The notes under the pieces are model-generated. The model had not been told where the DNA came from. It did not search any database and saw only the letters and a program-made list of their open reading frames with translations. A stretch of 64,000 nucleotides of DNA, taken from NCBI GenBank assembly GCA_963669155.1, contig OZ022593.1, forward strand, positions 1,863,155 to 1,927,154, read 5' to 3'. The stretch comes from Arbacia lixula (taxonomy: Eukaryota > Echinodermata > Echinoidea > Arbacioida > Arbaciidae). The position numbers and the translations under genes are program-made. This document shows positions 21,441-32,043 of this stretch, one piece after another (positions within the stretch are counted from its first letter, which is position 1; each line of letters opens with the position of its first letter).

Positions 21441-21606
21441 CTCACGGTTAGATTTTCAGGCTTTGTGGAACCTGGTGCAGTTAGGATTGACCATGGACCA
21501 TGAAACCTAAGTGCATGTGGCTTCCATTGTCTGCCCAGTAGATGATGGGGGAGTCGCGTAGCTCAGTATCTGAGTGGAAAAATGCACTGATTCAGTAAAG
21601 AATGGG
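21441..21606. repeat. SINE-like repeat (family D), copy 2
   Basis: GGCTTTGTGGAACCTGGTGC, then AGTCGCGTAGCTCAGTATCT and TTCAGTAAAGAATGG. Matches both halves of the 817-1035 copy with the middle reduced. Confidence 0.6.
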
Positions 21607-21675
21607 ATAATGGTTGCAGCGTGCAGCAAGTCTTTTGGGTTTCCTGTGACAGGCTTCAATCGGCAGTTCTGACCT

Positions 21676-21892
21676 ACACTCCAGCTCAAAGGAATTGACA
21701 TAGGGAAAGGCAAAGGGAAGAAAGGGAAGGATTGAGGTATACTTTGTCCAGTTCAGCATGAAACATGATGCTTTTTAGGCCAAATCATCATGTTTCATGC
21801 TGAACTGGACAAAACACTGTGGTTTACAACTGCAGCTCCTTCCCTTTCTTCCCTTTCCCTTTCCTTATGCCAATTCCTTTGAGCTGTAGTGT
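21676..21892. mobile_element. Purine-rich foldback element (family C), copy 2
   Basis: Arms CCAGCTCAAAGGAATTGACA and CAATTCCTTTGAGCTGTAGT, with a near-perfect inner palindrome CATGAAACATGATG/CATCATGTTTCATG around TTTTTAGGCC. The best-preserved copy of the family. Confidence 0.85.
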
Positions 21893-22214
21893 AATTCTCT
21901 ATGCTGCATATAGGGGCAATCCCATAATGCACCACGCAGTTACATCCAAATTTTCTTTGCAGCCATCTCCGCTTTTCCCGGTCTCATACACTAATACACT
22001 AGACAAGAAACGGTCATAACTGCAAACAGCATCGGAATGTGGCTGCGCTGCGCATTCTGCATTTTGCATTCTACTACTTGCAAAGTGCAATATGTGTTGC
22101 AATGGACATTTCCAGATCTCACAATAATCAAATGGAAAGCATAACATACATTTAAATGTATACTAAAGCAAAGTGACACTTGCAGACAAAAAGAATAACA
22201 GTGAAAGACCACAT

Positions 22215-22340
22215 TTTTTGGTTTCCCTTGAAAATTTTTTCCAATGAAACATGTGGTTATAGTAACTTGTACTTAAAGACCACCTGCTCATGAAGACCAC
22301 ATCTTTTGTCTCTCTTGAGCGTTTTTTATGTACAGGAAGG
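22215..22340. repeat. Family E repeat, copy 3
   Basis: TTAAAGACCACCTGCTCATG followed by AAGACCACATCTTTTGTCTC. Same block order as other copies. Confidence 0.5.
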
Positions 22341-22720
22341 TGTTTTACAAAGATGTGCGTAAGTTTTGCACAACTCTACACACGACTAATGACCTGCTCA
22401 TGTGCTAAATGAGATACCCCAATTTATTCCTGTGTTAACAGAGAGTGAATTTCCTACCATCCTAATCAAATTTGACAAATGATAAACTTTGTATTCAGAT
22501 GCTTCTTAACAACAAGAAATTTAATCTACTAAGATCAGATTTCAACCCTAGCTGATGGGAATCAAAATCATTGAGATGCCGATTTGCTACCCAAGAACAG
22601 GTTACTAGACGCACTTAAAGTCGTGTTAACTTACAAACATCTTGGTGAAACACCGCCCAGGTTTCACTGTACCCAAAATATTGTTAAAATCTGATCAACA
22701 CCTTGTTTTTCCGATAACAG

Positions 22721-22879
22721 TCAAGCGAGGGCAGTGTCCTATGTTCATGCCTGGGATCTCGAGCGAGGCAGCGTGTGCTGTGGAGTGTGCAGGGGATTCT
22801 GATTGTGCTGGGTCCATGAAGTGCTGCAAGGAGGGATGCTCTGCCTACTGCAGACAGTCACAGCTGGACCAGGATGCAG
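22721..22879 (+). CDS. Exon 18: WAP module 6, isolated within the VWC block
   Basis: Encodes KRGQCPMFMPGI, ACAVECAGDSDC, MKCCKEGCSAYC. Acceptor GATAACAG (ends 22720), donor GTCAGA (22880), phase 1/1. It is the only WAP exon between VWC exons, dividing them seven and six, consistent with intron-phase-1 exon shuffling or a block duplication boundary. Confidence 0.92.
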
Positions 22880-23266
22880 GTCAGATGCTGCTGAGGGTCA
22901 TCCAAACTGCACATATCATATGTGCGGTCAATCAAACTGTTGTATCGCTCACTTTACAAGCAAAGTCAATGCGCAAAGATAAATTGAATTGAATTAATAA
23001 TGGTTCGTTAGGAAAAAATTACAATACAAAATAATAACACTTTGCGGCGCACAGACGAAATTGCGTGTGCTTTAACAATTTTTAAAACAAAAACGATTCA
23101 TCTATATATAATATTGCATGAACAAGCACAAGTATTATGGGAAGAAAAAAAAAAGGATACACACAGGTGGTCTGTAGGCTTGCAATTTCTTCATGATAAT
23201 GATAAACCGTATTTATATTGTGTACAAACTTTAAACTAACAATTTTTGCGCTGTTCTCATTCTAAG

Positions 23267-23473
23267 TTCATGAAACACTTTGTGTGGATGGGTACGGGCG
23301 GAAGCGGAGTGAGGGCGACATTTGGTACCGAGACATCTGTACGCAGTGCGCCTGCATCGAGTCACGGGTGCATTGCAAGACAAAGGAATGCGTTCGTCCT
23401 CCCCCGGGCTGCCAAGAGATGGCGCCGTATGAGGGCGATTGCTGCGGAATTATCGTCTGTCCCCATACTACAG
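23267..23473 (+). CDS. Exon 19: VWC module 8
   Basis: Encodes TLCVDGYGRKRSEGDIW, DICTQCAC, VHCKTKEC, GCQEM and GDCCGIIVC. Acceptor TTCTAAG (ends 23266), donor GTAACA (23474), phase 1/1. No ATG lies near its start. Confidence 0.92.
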
Positions 23474-24070
23474 GTAACAATATTTGCAAAGAAAGGGGCA
23501 AGTCCCATTAACCTCTCGTGTGGCAACAAAATGATGTTCTATAGGATTTGTGTGTATTACTTGTGCAAAAATGCACCCAAGGCAGACAGAGACCACCGAT
23601 TGATCACGGTTAAATATTGTGGCTTACAAAAGTGAAGTAATTTGCTGTTGCCATGTGAACCCTCACACGTTGTCTCAAGTTAAAAACAAAGCAGTAATAT
23701 ATGTTACAAGATGACACAAGATATTTAATATTAAAAATTATTAAACAAAGAATTAAGCTAAAAAGAAGTAACTAATGATAGAATTTATTCATTCATTTCA
23801 TTTATTAAACCATTATAAAAACAAAACAACAAAAATACAAGGAGAGAGAGAAAGATCAGGGGTAGAAAAAGAAATGGGACCAAAAAAAAAGAAGAAGAAA
23901 GAGTTACACTGTAAACAAACTATTTTCAACAATAGATGACATGTTTTTAAATATAGATTGTTTGAGAAGAAATTTAAACCGTGTGATGGTTGAACTAGAT
24001 TTCATACAACTATCAAGAGAATTCCATTCCTGTACAATGCAATGTGATATGTGCACCTGTCTGCACACAG

Positions 24071-24262
24071 AGAGGAGCTGTTTCCATCACAGTCTCTCAC
24101 ACTCCTCTGGGAGCTACTGGTATCCAGACGACTGTCGCACCTGTCGCTGTGGCAACGGGGTGGAGCACTGCACCTCCTACCAATGCCTGACCACCCCTCA
24201 GGAGGGCTGTGTGTTCCGGCTGCGACACAACAAGTGCTGCCCCGAGAAGTTCTGCCTGCCTG
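24071..24262 (+). CDS. Exon 20: VWC module 9
   Basis: Encodes RSCFHHSLSHSSGSYW, DDCRTCRC, EHCTSYQC, GCVFR and NKCCPEKFC. Acceptor CACACAG (ends 24070), donor GTACGG (24263), phase 1/1. Confidence 0.91.
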
Positions 24263-24297
24263 GTACGGAGGTGGTATTCTGAACAAAACTGAAGTCC

Positions 24298-24463
24298 AGG
24301 GCCCTGTTGCATAAAACTTAGCATTTATGGTAACTTTGTAACCAATGGTGACTTTGATGGAAACTTTGAATTTTATCAGCTGTTGAGCAATGTTACCATG
24401 GTACATGTAGTTTCCATTGATGACAGAGTTACCCTTGATGGTAAAATTTATGCAAAAGGGCCC
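24298..24463. mobile_element. Family A element, copy 7
   Basis: GGGCCCTGTTGCATAAAACT left and TTTATGCAAAAGGGCCC right, near full length. Starts 35 bp after the exon 20 donor. Confidence 0.85.
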
Positions 24464-24569
24464 AGAACTTTCTTAGCTATTAAAGTCAGTTAGCATTCTT
24501 AGGAATGCATCTATGCTAGTCATGATTGCTTTTTGACGCAGAGATTGATGATACATTATGCAACAACAT

Positions 24570-24736
24570 ATGGGAGTGCATCTTGCATGTGACATCACAA
24601 AATTAAAACTTTAAAAAAATCATAAGTCTCTTATCCTTTAATGGAATTTCGTCAAACCTTCACTAATATACTTTGTTTCATGTTTTTGCTTGTATTTAAA
24701 CCAACTTAATTTCAGGGTGGACTTAATTCCCTTTAA
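24570..24736. mobile_element. Family B foldback element, one arm, ending at TTAA
   Basis: TGTGACATCACAAAATTAAA, TTCGTCAAACCTTCACTAAT and GGTGGACTTAATTCCCTTTA are the right-arm signatures. TTAA ends at 24736, only 26 bp before exon 21, so the element supplies sequence at or near the branch region of that intron. Confidence 0.7.
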
Positions 24737-24762
24737 TGGGTGTTGTGTGGTTTCTCCCATAG

Positions 24763-24963
24763 AGAAGAGTTGCATCCAACATGACGTGGTACACCAAGAA
24801 GGAGAGATGTGGTACCAGTCTCCCTGTGAGACATGCCGCTGTGAAAGGGGCGTGGCTACCTGTCATCGCATTAGCTGCCCCATCATTCCAACCAATCAGG
24901 GCAGTTGTACAGCTGTAGAGGGGAGTAATGCATGCTGTGGTGATCTGTCATGTTCTCATGAAG
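24763..24963 (+). CDS. Exon 21: VWC module 10 with a GC donor
   Basis: Encodes KSCIQHDVVHQEGEMW, PCETCRC, ATCHRISC, GSCTAV and ACCGDLSC. Acceptor CCCATAG (ends 24762). No GT donor downstream preserves phase 1: the nearest, at 24968, gives phase 2. GAAG|GCAGGT at 24964 fits the GC-AG donor consensus and restores phase 1, so it was chosen. Confidence 0.82.
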
Positions 24964-25224
24964 GCAGGTCCCTGTGTTCATTTTAATTTAAAAAAAAAAT
25001 GATTGTCAGGATGCCATGATAGCTATATTGATTCTTGCAGATATCTTGCATCAGAATGTCAAATTCCACCATGTTATGTGACAGGGTGTTGATCTTGATG
25101 GAAGTATTCAGTAATCTTTGAAATCATTGCAATGATTTTATTATTTAGAATGTGATAATGATGACATTCTTTTATGCATTATGTTAGTCATTATCATCTA
25201 GAATGATTATATTCATCATTCACA

Positions 25225-25480
25225 ACGTCGACATCACCATCACCATCATCACCATCATCACCATCACCATCTTCACCATTATCATCATCATCATCCTTAT
25301 CATCATCACCATCATCACCATCACCATCACCATCATCACCATCACCATCATCATCATCATCATCACTATCATCACTATCACCATCACCATCATCACCATC
25401 ATCATCATCACCATCACCATCATCACCATCATCATCATCATCATCACCATCATCACCATCATCATTATCATCATCATCTT
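25225..25480. repeat. CAT/CAC trinucleotide repeat
   Basis: About 250 bp of CATCAC, CATCAT and CACCAT units in intron 21. The Ile/Thr and Met/Val open frames across it are repeat artefacts. Confidence 0.95.
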
Positions 25481-25494
25481 TAGCGACCAGTGGT

Positions 25495-25800
25495 TCGTAA
25501 GACAGATAATGAAAACCAAATGGACAGATAGGGTAAGCAACAAAGAAGTACTGAGAAGAGCAATCAGAAACTTCTGTTCGAAATAAGGACTAGGCAGATG
25601 AGATTCATAGGGCATTTAATACTTAAAGGAGGACTTGAAAACTTGTCAATGACAAGGGTAATTGAGGGGAAGAGGAGTAGAGAAAGGAGAAGAGTAACTC
25701 GGATGGATAGCTTGATGGAATGGCTTGAAAAGAGAGGATCAAGGAGTACAACTTATAGATAAAGCTAGAGACATGGAGTTGTGGAAAAACATGAGCGCCA
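25495..25800 (+). pseudogene. LINE reverse-transcriptase C-terminal fragment
   Basis: Conceptual translation, with frame breaks, gives KWTDRVSNKEVLRRA, RQMRFIGHL and a GKRSRERRRVTWMDSL stretch. These resemble the C-terminal tail of non-LTR retrotransposon polyproteins common in invertebrates. It ends 51 bp before exon 22. Not functional as it stands. Confidence 0.7.
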
Positions 25801-25851
25801 AAAACAAAAGATACGGCACCAGAATAATGATTGAACCCCATCACTTTGCAG

Positions 25852-26052
25852 GCAATGCCACGTGTCTCTACCAAGGTCAGACTCAGAGAGAGGGGGAGGT
25901 ATGGTTCACTGACCCCTGTACCTCCTGCACCTGTCTCTCGGCCCCCAGGGTGATCTGCACGACCCTGTCCTGCCCCCCTCTGACCGTGGGACGGGGGTGC
26001 CGGGCGGTCCCTGTCCAGGGTCAGTGCTGCCCAGAAGTTGTCTGTCGTGCAG
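25852..26052 (+). CDS. Exon 22: VWC module 11
   Basis: Encodes ATCLYQGQTQREGEVWF, DPCTSCTC, VICTTLSC, GCRAV and GQCCPEVVC, very close to the VWC consensus. Acceptor TTTGCAG (ends 25851), donor GTATCC (26053), phase 1/1. Confidence 0.93.
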
Positions 26053-26092
26053 GTATCCATGTTGCATCAATTCATACATGCTAATTACTTGA

Positions 26093-26166
26093 ACCCTTTC
26101 AGTCCCATAGGCAATATATTGTGTTATGATTAAGATGGGGCAGTAGTTAGTAATGAGAGGGTTACA
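26093..26166. repeat. Short dispersed repeat (family G), copy 3
   Basis: AACCCTTTCAGTCCCATAGG and AGTAATGAGAGGGTTA form the inverted ends. Same family as 9575 and 10076. Confidence 0.5.
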
Positions 26167-26239
26167 TAAAAAGATGTAGAATTCAATTGTATATCTTCAT
26201 TGTAGAGAGAATTATCTTCAATAAGGGGATAAAGAAAGA

Positions 26240-26274
26240 AATATATATATATGTACACATATATATAAATATAT

Positions 26275-26368
<94 letters not shown>

Positions 26369-26400
26369 GAGAGAGAGATAAAGAGAGAGGGTGGGGGGGG
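26240..26400. repeat. TA and GA microsatellites
   Basis: An ATATAT tract (about 26240-26315) joined to a GAGAGA tract and a G-run. No gene. Confidence 0.95.
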
Positions 26401-26958
26401 GAACAAAGAAAGAGTGTGGGATATATGTGGAGGGGGTTAGAGCTACACAAAGAATTTAAAGCTCACATTTCCTGAGATAATCAAAAAAACTCTGAACCCA
26501 GGAAACCTATGATCCAAGGTAGATGTGAAAGAATAGTTGCATTCACACAAGCCGAGAAATGATGCAAACTTGCATTTTGGCGGGTCTCAATCCTCATTAC
26601 ACTGTATATTTTCAAATGATCTCTCTGGTTGGTAGTCATGCCTCTCCCTGATATATATTGATCAGCCAATGTCCCTGTGCTAGTACTTATCTGAAGCATA
26701 TGTTAAATAGAAATATTGAGAACTAATTTTCATAGGAGCACATAACTTTTTTCTTTGCAGTCAATGGGGAAAAATGCACAAAATGATGATCTGTACAGAC
26801 AGTTGTTCATGAAACTTTATTACAGATATTGTTCAGTTGATATAAAAATGGCTATAGGAATTTATGAAACAAAATACTGTATTGGAATGGCCTGTGTAAC
26901 CAGTGCAAAAATACCTTCCATAGAGAGTAAATCAACCTCCATTTGTCTGACTTTGCAG

Positions 26959-27165
26959 TCAAGAGCTGTATGTCAGAGGGGGGTGTTGAGCATCTGAACC
27001 ACGAGGTTTGGCAGAGGGACGCCTGCACGGTGTGTCACTGCTCGGAGGGGCAGAGTCTGTGCAGGGAAAAAAGCTGCCCTGTGCCGGGCCCAGCCTGCCG
27101 CTACTCAACCTCTGCCTCCATCCCAGGCCAGTGCTGCAGGGAGATTGTCTGCCTCCCAACCGCAG
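26959..27165 (+). CDS. Exon 23: VWC module 12
   Basis: Encodes KSCMSEGGVEHLNHEVW, DACTVCHC, SLCREKSC, PACRYS and GQCCREIVC. Acceptor TTTGCAG (ends 26958), donor GTCAGC (27166), phase 1/1. Confidence 0.92.
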
Positions 27166-27244
27166 GTCAGCCACTCTCTCTCTCTTCATTGATTTCAGTA
27201 TTTGAAGAGCTTGTTTCCAAAAGGATCTAAATCATTGTTTCTTA

Positions 27245-27410
27245 ACCTGTTACTCTAGGTTAGATTTTAAAGTTTTGAGAAGACTGGTTCCAGTCAAACC
27301 TTGCTGTGGAACTGCAGTAATCAAAGGGGTGTGGCTTCATTGCACCCAGTAAGGAATTTGAAGTTTTTTTCGTAGCCTGTTGTCTATTGTCTGTACAGAA
27401 GATTAAGTGA
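27245..27410. repeat. SINE-like repeat (family D), copy 3
   Basis: GTGGAACTGCAGTAATCAAA, GGGGTGTGGCTTCATTGCAC and GCCTGTTGTCTATTGTC match the family in order. Confidence 0.65.
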
Positions 27411-27539
27411 GCAGGACCAACTTTTTGTCACATTCTAAGTTCAGTTTCCAATCTACTTCATATGAATAAACCTGATTTTCTCATTGGATTTTTCTATTTT
27501 AGGAAACAAACTCTGTATTTGATAGAGTACAGTGAAATC

Positions 27540-27720
27540 TGAGCTGATGACCACCTGTGTAGAAAGACCATCTGCTTATAAAGACCATTTATTTTGTTTC
27601 TTTGGAAAACTTATTCTCTTTGAAACCTGTATTAAAAAGTTACCTTTACACACAGAACACCTGCTAATGAAGACCACATTGGATTTCACCATTGAGTGGT
27701 CTTTATAAAAATGGTTTCAC
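27540..27720. repeat. Family E repeat, copy 4
   Basis: GACCACCTGTGTAGAAAGAC, then CTTATAAAGACCATTTATTT and GCTAATGAAGACCACATTGG; a degenerate member. Confidence 0.5.
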
Positions 27721-28274
27721 TGCATGATTAATGGTTGTCTGTACTGTGTATATTTGTTTTTTCTTTACAATGGTTCATGTACAAACTGCATGCATTATTT
27801 TGAGATTTTATGACTTCGATACTTCTGTCAAGTCTGGAGTCAGATTGATAAAAAAACTGAAAATGTGACATATTTGTTTCAAACATCAATGCGCGATGTT
27901 GATTGATGAAATAGACAATTTTACCTTAAAGGTACCTTTTGCAGGAAAAAAAATAAAGATTTTGTAACTACCAAGGAAATCGGAAGAAAACACTGTGGAA
28001 CAACTTCCTCCACAATATCAGAACTAGAACTGACTGAGCGGAATTATATTGATCACTAGATTTTGAGTAAGTTTTTAATGGGTCCTCTAAAAACCTAGCA
28101 GAGCCTGTAGCCTCGACACAGACTTCAAGAGCACCCTCCTTGGCTATCTTTAATCACTCTAATAATGCCTCATGATATAGCTTTGTTTGGAGATCATCTT
28201 GTGCCTATACTTTTTACCATGGTCCTCAAAGCAGTCTATATTTATGTACTAATTCCCACAATGCATCTCACCAG

Positions 28275-28478
28275 CCAAGTCCTGTCGCCCCAGTCCTATC
28301 TCACCCCTCTTCTACCTGCACAATGAGGTGTGGGCGTACGATGTCTGCACGATGGCCCGATGCGATGATGGCGCAGTGATCGAGGCTCGTGATCGCTGTC
28401 CATTCATCGACCCGCCCCCCGGATGCTATCTCATAGCTGTGCAGGAACAGTGCTGCCCTCATATCGACTGCAGCCAAG
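28275..28478 (+). CDS. Exon 24: degenerate VWC module 13 with a GC donor
   Basis: Encodes KSCRPSPISPLFYLHNEVW, DVCTMARCDDG, DRCPF, GCYLI and EQCCPHIDC. One Cys of the CxxCxC group is lost (CTMARC), as is the following VxC. CAAG|GCATGT at 28479 is a GC-type donor giving phase 1; nearby GT sites give phase 2. Acceptor CACCAG (ends 28274). The frame is Met-poor and was found by eye from its cysteines. Confidence 0.82.
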
Positions 28479-28683
28479 GCATGTTACTGTAAACATTGTA
28501 TATCATTTTATTCTGTGATTTCTTACAAGAAAAATTAAACCCTTGTAATACATTGACCTGAATAAGATCAGAAAATGGATTGGTAAAAGTTTTACAAAAA
28601 TCTGACGTATCATCAGGAAGTTGTGAATTTTGGAGATCGTGATTGCTAGCATTCATTCTATAAAATGTTGTTAATCCAAGTCT

Positions 28684-28840
28684 AGGGCCATGTTGCGTAT
28701 ATATTTCCAATTATTGTAACTTACCATCAATGGTAACTACCAGACAAATAGGTGCATTAATGAGAGTGCATTGGCTGTTACCATGGTAGTTATCAATGAT
28801 GGTAAGTTAAATAATAAAAAACCTATATGCAGCATGGTCC
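28684..28840. mobile_element. Family A-related palindrome (subtype), copy 8
   Basis: AGGGCCATGTTGCGTATATA, TTACCATCAATGGTAACTAC and TATATGCAGCATGGTCC form a palindrome of the 10917-11060 subtype. Confidence 0.75.
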
Positions 28841-28946
28841 AGCTGTTCAGGGAAGTTCATGATATTACGTATAGTTACAGTAAGTATCACTATATCGTCA
28901 TTACTGTGATTATTAGCATAATTATTGGGATTATCCTCATTTCCAG

Positions 28947-29090
28947 GGAAGGAAGGTCAGTGTCCACTCCAGGGGTCATTCCCAGCGTCCAGTGGTCTGG
29001 CGATGTGCGGTCATGACGCAGACTGCCCAGGCAGCAAGAAATGCTGCCATGATGGAACCAGCTACTCCTGCATCAGCCCTCTAACCATCA
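28947..29090 (+). CDS. Exon 25: WAP module 7
   Basis: Encodes KEGQCPLQGSF, AMCGHDADCPGSKKCC and SYSCISP. The shortest WAP exon (48 codons), it has MCGHDADC where others have ExC..DxDC and lacks one of the final cysteines. Acceptor TTCCAG (ends 28946), donor GTAAGC (29091), phase 1/1. Confidence 0.88.
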
Positions 29091-30520
29091 GTAAGCTTTA
29101 ACAATGCTCATACATATTTTTCTAAAGCTCCTAATATAAAACAATATAATCTCTAAGAGCTTTATAATATGATTACCCCAGTTGTTGGATGCATGAAAGT
29201 CTTTGGGTAATTCCATTGGGTTTGGGCAAAGTTTTCGTGCAATGTCCATGTAATGGAGGTATCCACCTTTGTAGTTCACCATGAAGATCAATTCAGATGT
29301 GGTTCAGTTTTGAGCTGTCAATGACAAATTGCTCTCTTTTCTCAGTCATACATAATAAAATTGAAAATCTTTTATGGATTTGAAGCAACAGGCATACAAA
29401 AATCAACCACCGTTACAAGGACATCATATTGTTATTACATGGACAAGGAATTTTCTGAAGTCAAATTGCAATGTGCCATGGTCTTTTAGAAATAATACTG
29501 GATGGGACCCCATTTTTTGCTCATGCTTTTTGCTCATGCCATTATTGGACTTTATTTGCCTGGTTTGAAAAAGATATTGATTTGGAGCTGTGGTATGTCA
29601 CAAAAATTGCCCCAAACCCGTGGAATCACCCCTTTGTGACATCTGTCCTATTCCAAGGGATCATTCAGAATCATGGCAGTCAGTAAGGCGCACTCATTCC
29701 ATACCTAACTGGGACCCAAGTAGTGGATTGTAACTGATATAACACATTCTTCCCTACTTTCTCCATTGCTTTGCTTATTTCTACTTGAATAGTTTTGGCT
29801 TCCAGTGAAGACTTCTTACACCTATATCCTCCCAAAAGCCTAATTTCCTCTCTATTCTTTTCTTTTGTCCACATTTTTGTGTAAAATGAGGTGAAAGTTG
29901 CCAAAAATGTTCTTGAAGTAGAGGGTGATTTTTAAATCGACACCACTGGCGTCATATAACCCTTTGTTACCTTCCCTTTCCTTATCTTCCTGTCAGCTCA
30001 TTCTTGTCTTTCTTGAGCAGTCTTTATGCACATGTCTCACTGATAAAAAAACTATTATTGAAGGAATATGAAAAATGCATTCAATAATAGTTTTGACATT
30101 TATATCATTGAACTCATCACAAGTAATGTGATGAGTTCAATGATATGTTGTGATGCTTCTCACCAATGTTGAGGTTCTCTCCATAATTTGTGTAAAGATT
30201 TTTATTTATTACTTGAATGAAATTGCCTGCCTTGTACTACGTAAGTGTTATATATAATTTGATTGTCTATGTTATGTTTTTGTTATGTTCATGTTAATGT
30301 TTATTTTTTACTTTTATGTTTGTGTTTATGTTTATATTTATGTTATGTAATGTTGTGTTTGTTGTTCAGTATACGCAGGGTCCCAAGGGAAGAGCACAGT
30401 GCTTAGCCCACTGACGGGGCTAATCTGGTATGAAGAAGACAAAATATGATATAAAAATAACTAAAGTGGTGTTCATAAACAGGTTTCACTGTACAAACCC
30501 TCTATTTCCCCTCCTGTCAG
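29091..30520 (+). other. Intron 25, two perfect hairpins
   Basis: AT-rich intron. The only structure I see is the pair of inverted repeats at 30049-30146 and a pyrimidine-rich 3' end before exon 26. Confidence 0.5.
30049..30146. repeat. Two consecutive perfect stem-loops
   Basis: Stem 1 pairs AAACTATTATTGAA (30049-30062) with TTCAATAATAGTTT (30080-30093). Stem 2 pairs 19 bp, ATATCATTGAACTCATCAC (30102-30120), with its exact reverse complement (30128-30146) around a 7-nt loop. Could be a tiny foldback element or an RNA structure. Confidence 0.8.
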
Positions 30521-30766
30521 CTCACTCTGGTGAGTGCCCACCCAGCTTTGTGACCAACCTCCCTGTGGGTCAAGCCTGTCCCATGGCGTGCTATTCTGAC
30601 CAGGACTGCCCTCGCTACGAGAAGTGTTGCGCGTCCAGTGGTTGCGGGACGGCCTGCAAGCGTCCCATCATGCTTCGCAACCGCCGCCCGCTTCTCAATA
30701 TCACGGGTCAGATCTGCGGGCTCCTTGAAAACCTGAAAGGCAGTCATCTATCGACAGGCAAGTTAC
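30521..30766 (+). CDS. Exon 26: WAP module 8 with possible Arg/Leu tail
   Basis: Encodes SGECPPSFV, VGQACPMACYSDQDC, YEKCC, GCGTACKRP, then a basic tail RNRRPLLNITG. Acceptor CTGTCAG (ends 30520). Two donors keep phase 1: GTAAGT at 30767 (strong, chosen) and GTCAGA at 30707 (weak, 20 residues shorter). Alternative use would add or remove a tail containing an NIT sequon junction and a Cys. Confidence 0.85.
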
Positions 30767-30875
30767 GTAAGTAGGTCATGCAGAGGGAAGGAGTCACTGG
30801 AATCATACCTTAATCCTGTATATATAACTTCATCTTAATGTGTTGTCTTTTCTCTCAAGTTAACTTAATTCAATC

Positions 30876-31113
30876 TGTTGCTCACAGTTTATAGTTCTTC
30901 TCGCTTTGTGAACTCTCGTCCTGTTAGGATGTTAAAGTTTGCCATGGAACTGCAGTAACCAAAGGGTTGTGGCTTAATTGTGTCCTATAAGGTATTTGAA
31001 GTCTAATCATAGGCTCTTGTCTATTGTCCGAGGAGTAGATTGAATGGGAGTTGTGCTGCTTAGAATCGGAGTGAAAAAAAGCCAGCCCGCTTATATGTGG
31101 GCTCAGTAAAGTG
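30876..31113. repeat. SINE-like repeat (family D), copy 4
   Basis: CCATGGAACTGCAGTAACCA, AAGGGTTGTGGCTTAATTGT, GGGAGTTGTGCTGCTTAGAA and GGGCTCAGTAAAG match the long form at 817-1035. Confidence 0.7.
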
Positions 31114-31777
31114 TGGGTTAATATGATTCAAGCGGCAATGTACATCAGTACGTATTGGGCTTGGAGTTGGTGTTGGTGAAGTCTACACTCATGTGAAATC
31201 ATACCTAAATACTGTATATACCACCTCCTATACCTTGATATTTTGTGTGTGCATCTTGATGATACACTGTACCTAAATACTGTATATACCAATCCATATA
31301 CTATGCTGTATTGTTATGATGGGTGATCTCTAATGGACTTTATGACAGTTCAGTTTCATAGGCGTTTATGTAAATAGCTTGTACGGGTTGTTGCACTGTG
31401 CCTGTCGGTTATGCAATAATTTCAAATAGATGTCTTGTAAAGATAGAGACAGTCTAGAAAGTCCAAGATTATTGTATCTTTCAATTGAGCAATGCACTGA
31501 CCGGTGTGGATATACACTAATGTTGCTTTGAAATGGGTGTTTCAAATGTAAACATGGAAAGTTCTTCACTTTCGCCTGAAAAAAATCTGATTTCATACAT
31601 ATTTTCATGAGGGCATACTGCTAATCCATGCAAGTTTCATGTCTTTTGTAATAGGGCTGCTCTACCTATAACGTATCATATCTTGTTTGAGAGAAATAGA
31701 TGAATCTTTAATCTTGAGAACTGCAGATGAGCTACAGTTGGGGATGTAACGTCTTCTTGTTACGTCTTGTGAACCAG

Positions 31778-31936
31778 GGAAGACAGGGGCCTGCCCGACC
31801 TTCGCAGGCTCGGAGGACGAAGACCGGCAGGAGCAGCCGTTGGTGGCGGTGTGCGCTAACGACAGAGACTGCCCTGGAGACGAGAAGTGCTGCCCGGCCA
31901 AGGGCTTCAAGATGTGCCTCACACCGCAGCTGCAAG
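31778..31936 (+). CDS. Exon 27: WAP module 9
   Basis: Encodes KTGACPTFAGSEDEDR, AVCANDRDCPGDEKCC and FKMCLTPQL. The inhibitory-loop region is unusually acidic (EDEDRQEQ). Acceptor GAACCAG (ends 31777), donor GTACAG (31937), phase 1/1. One of the late cysteines is absent, as in exons 10 and 25. Confidence 0.88.
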
Positions 31937-32043
31937 GTACAGGGCAGCGGGACCTGCATGGGCTCCATCGCAGAAAGAGTTGCAATTAATCTCTATCAGA
32001 TGTTGCTTGAAAGTATCATCTTCCATTGTGGACTAGATGATAT

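Noticed and set aside
25203-25615. Ile/Thr-rich and Met/Val-rich frames on opposite strands
   Set aside because: Both are translations of the CAT/CAC trinucleotide repeat.
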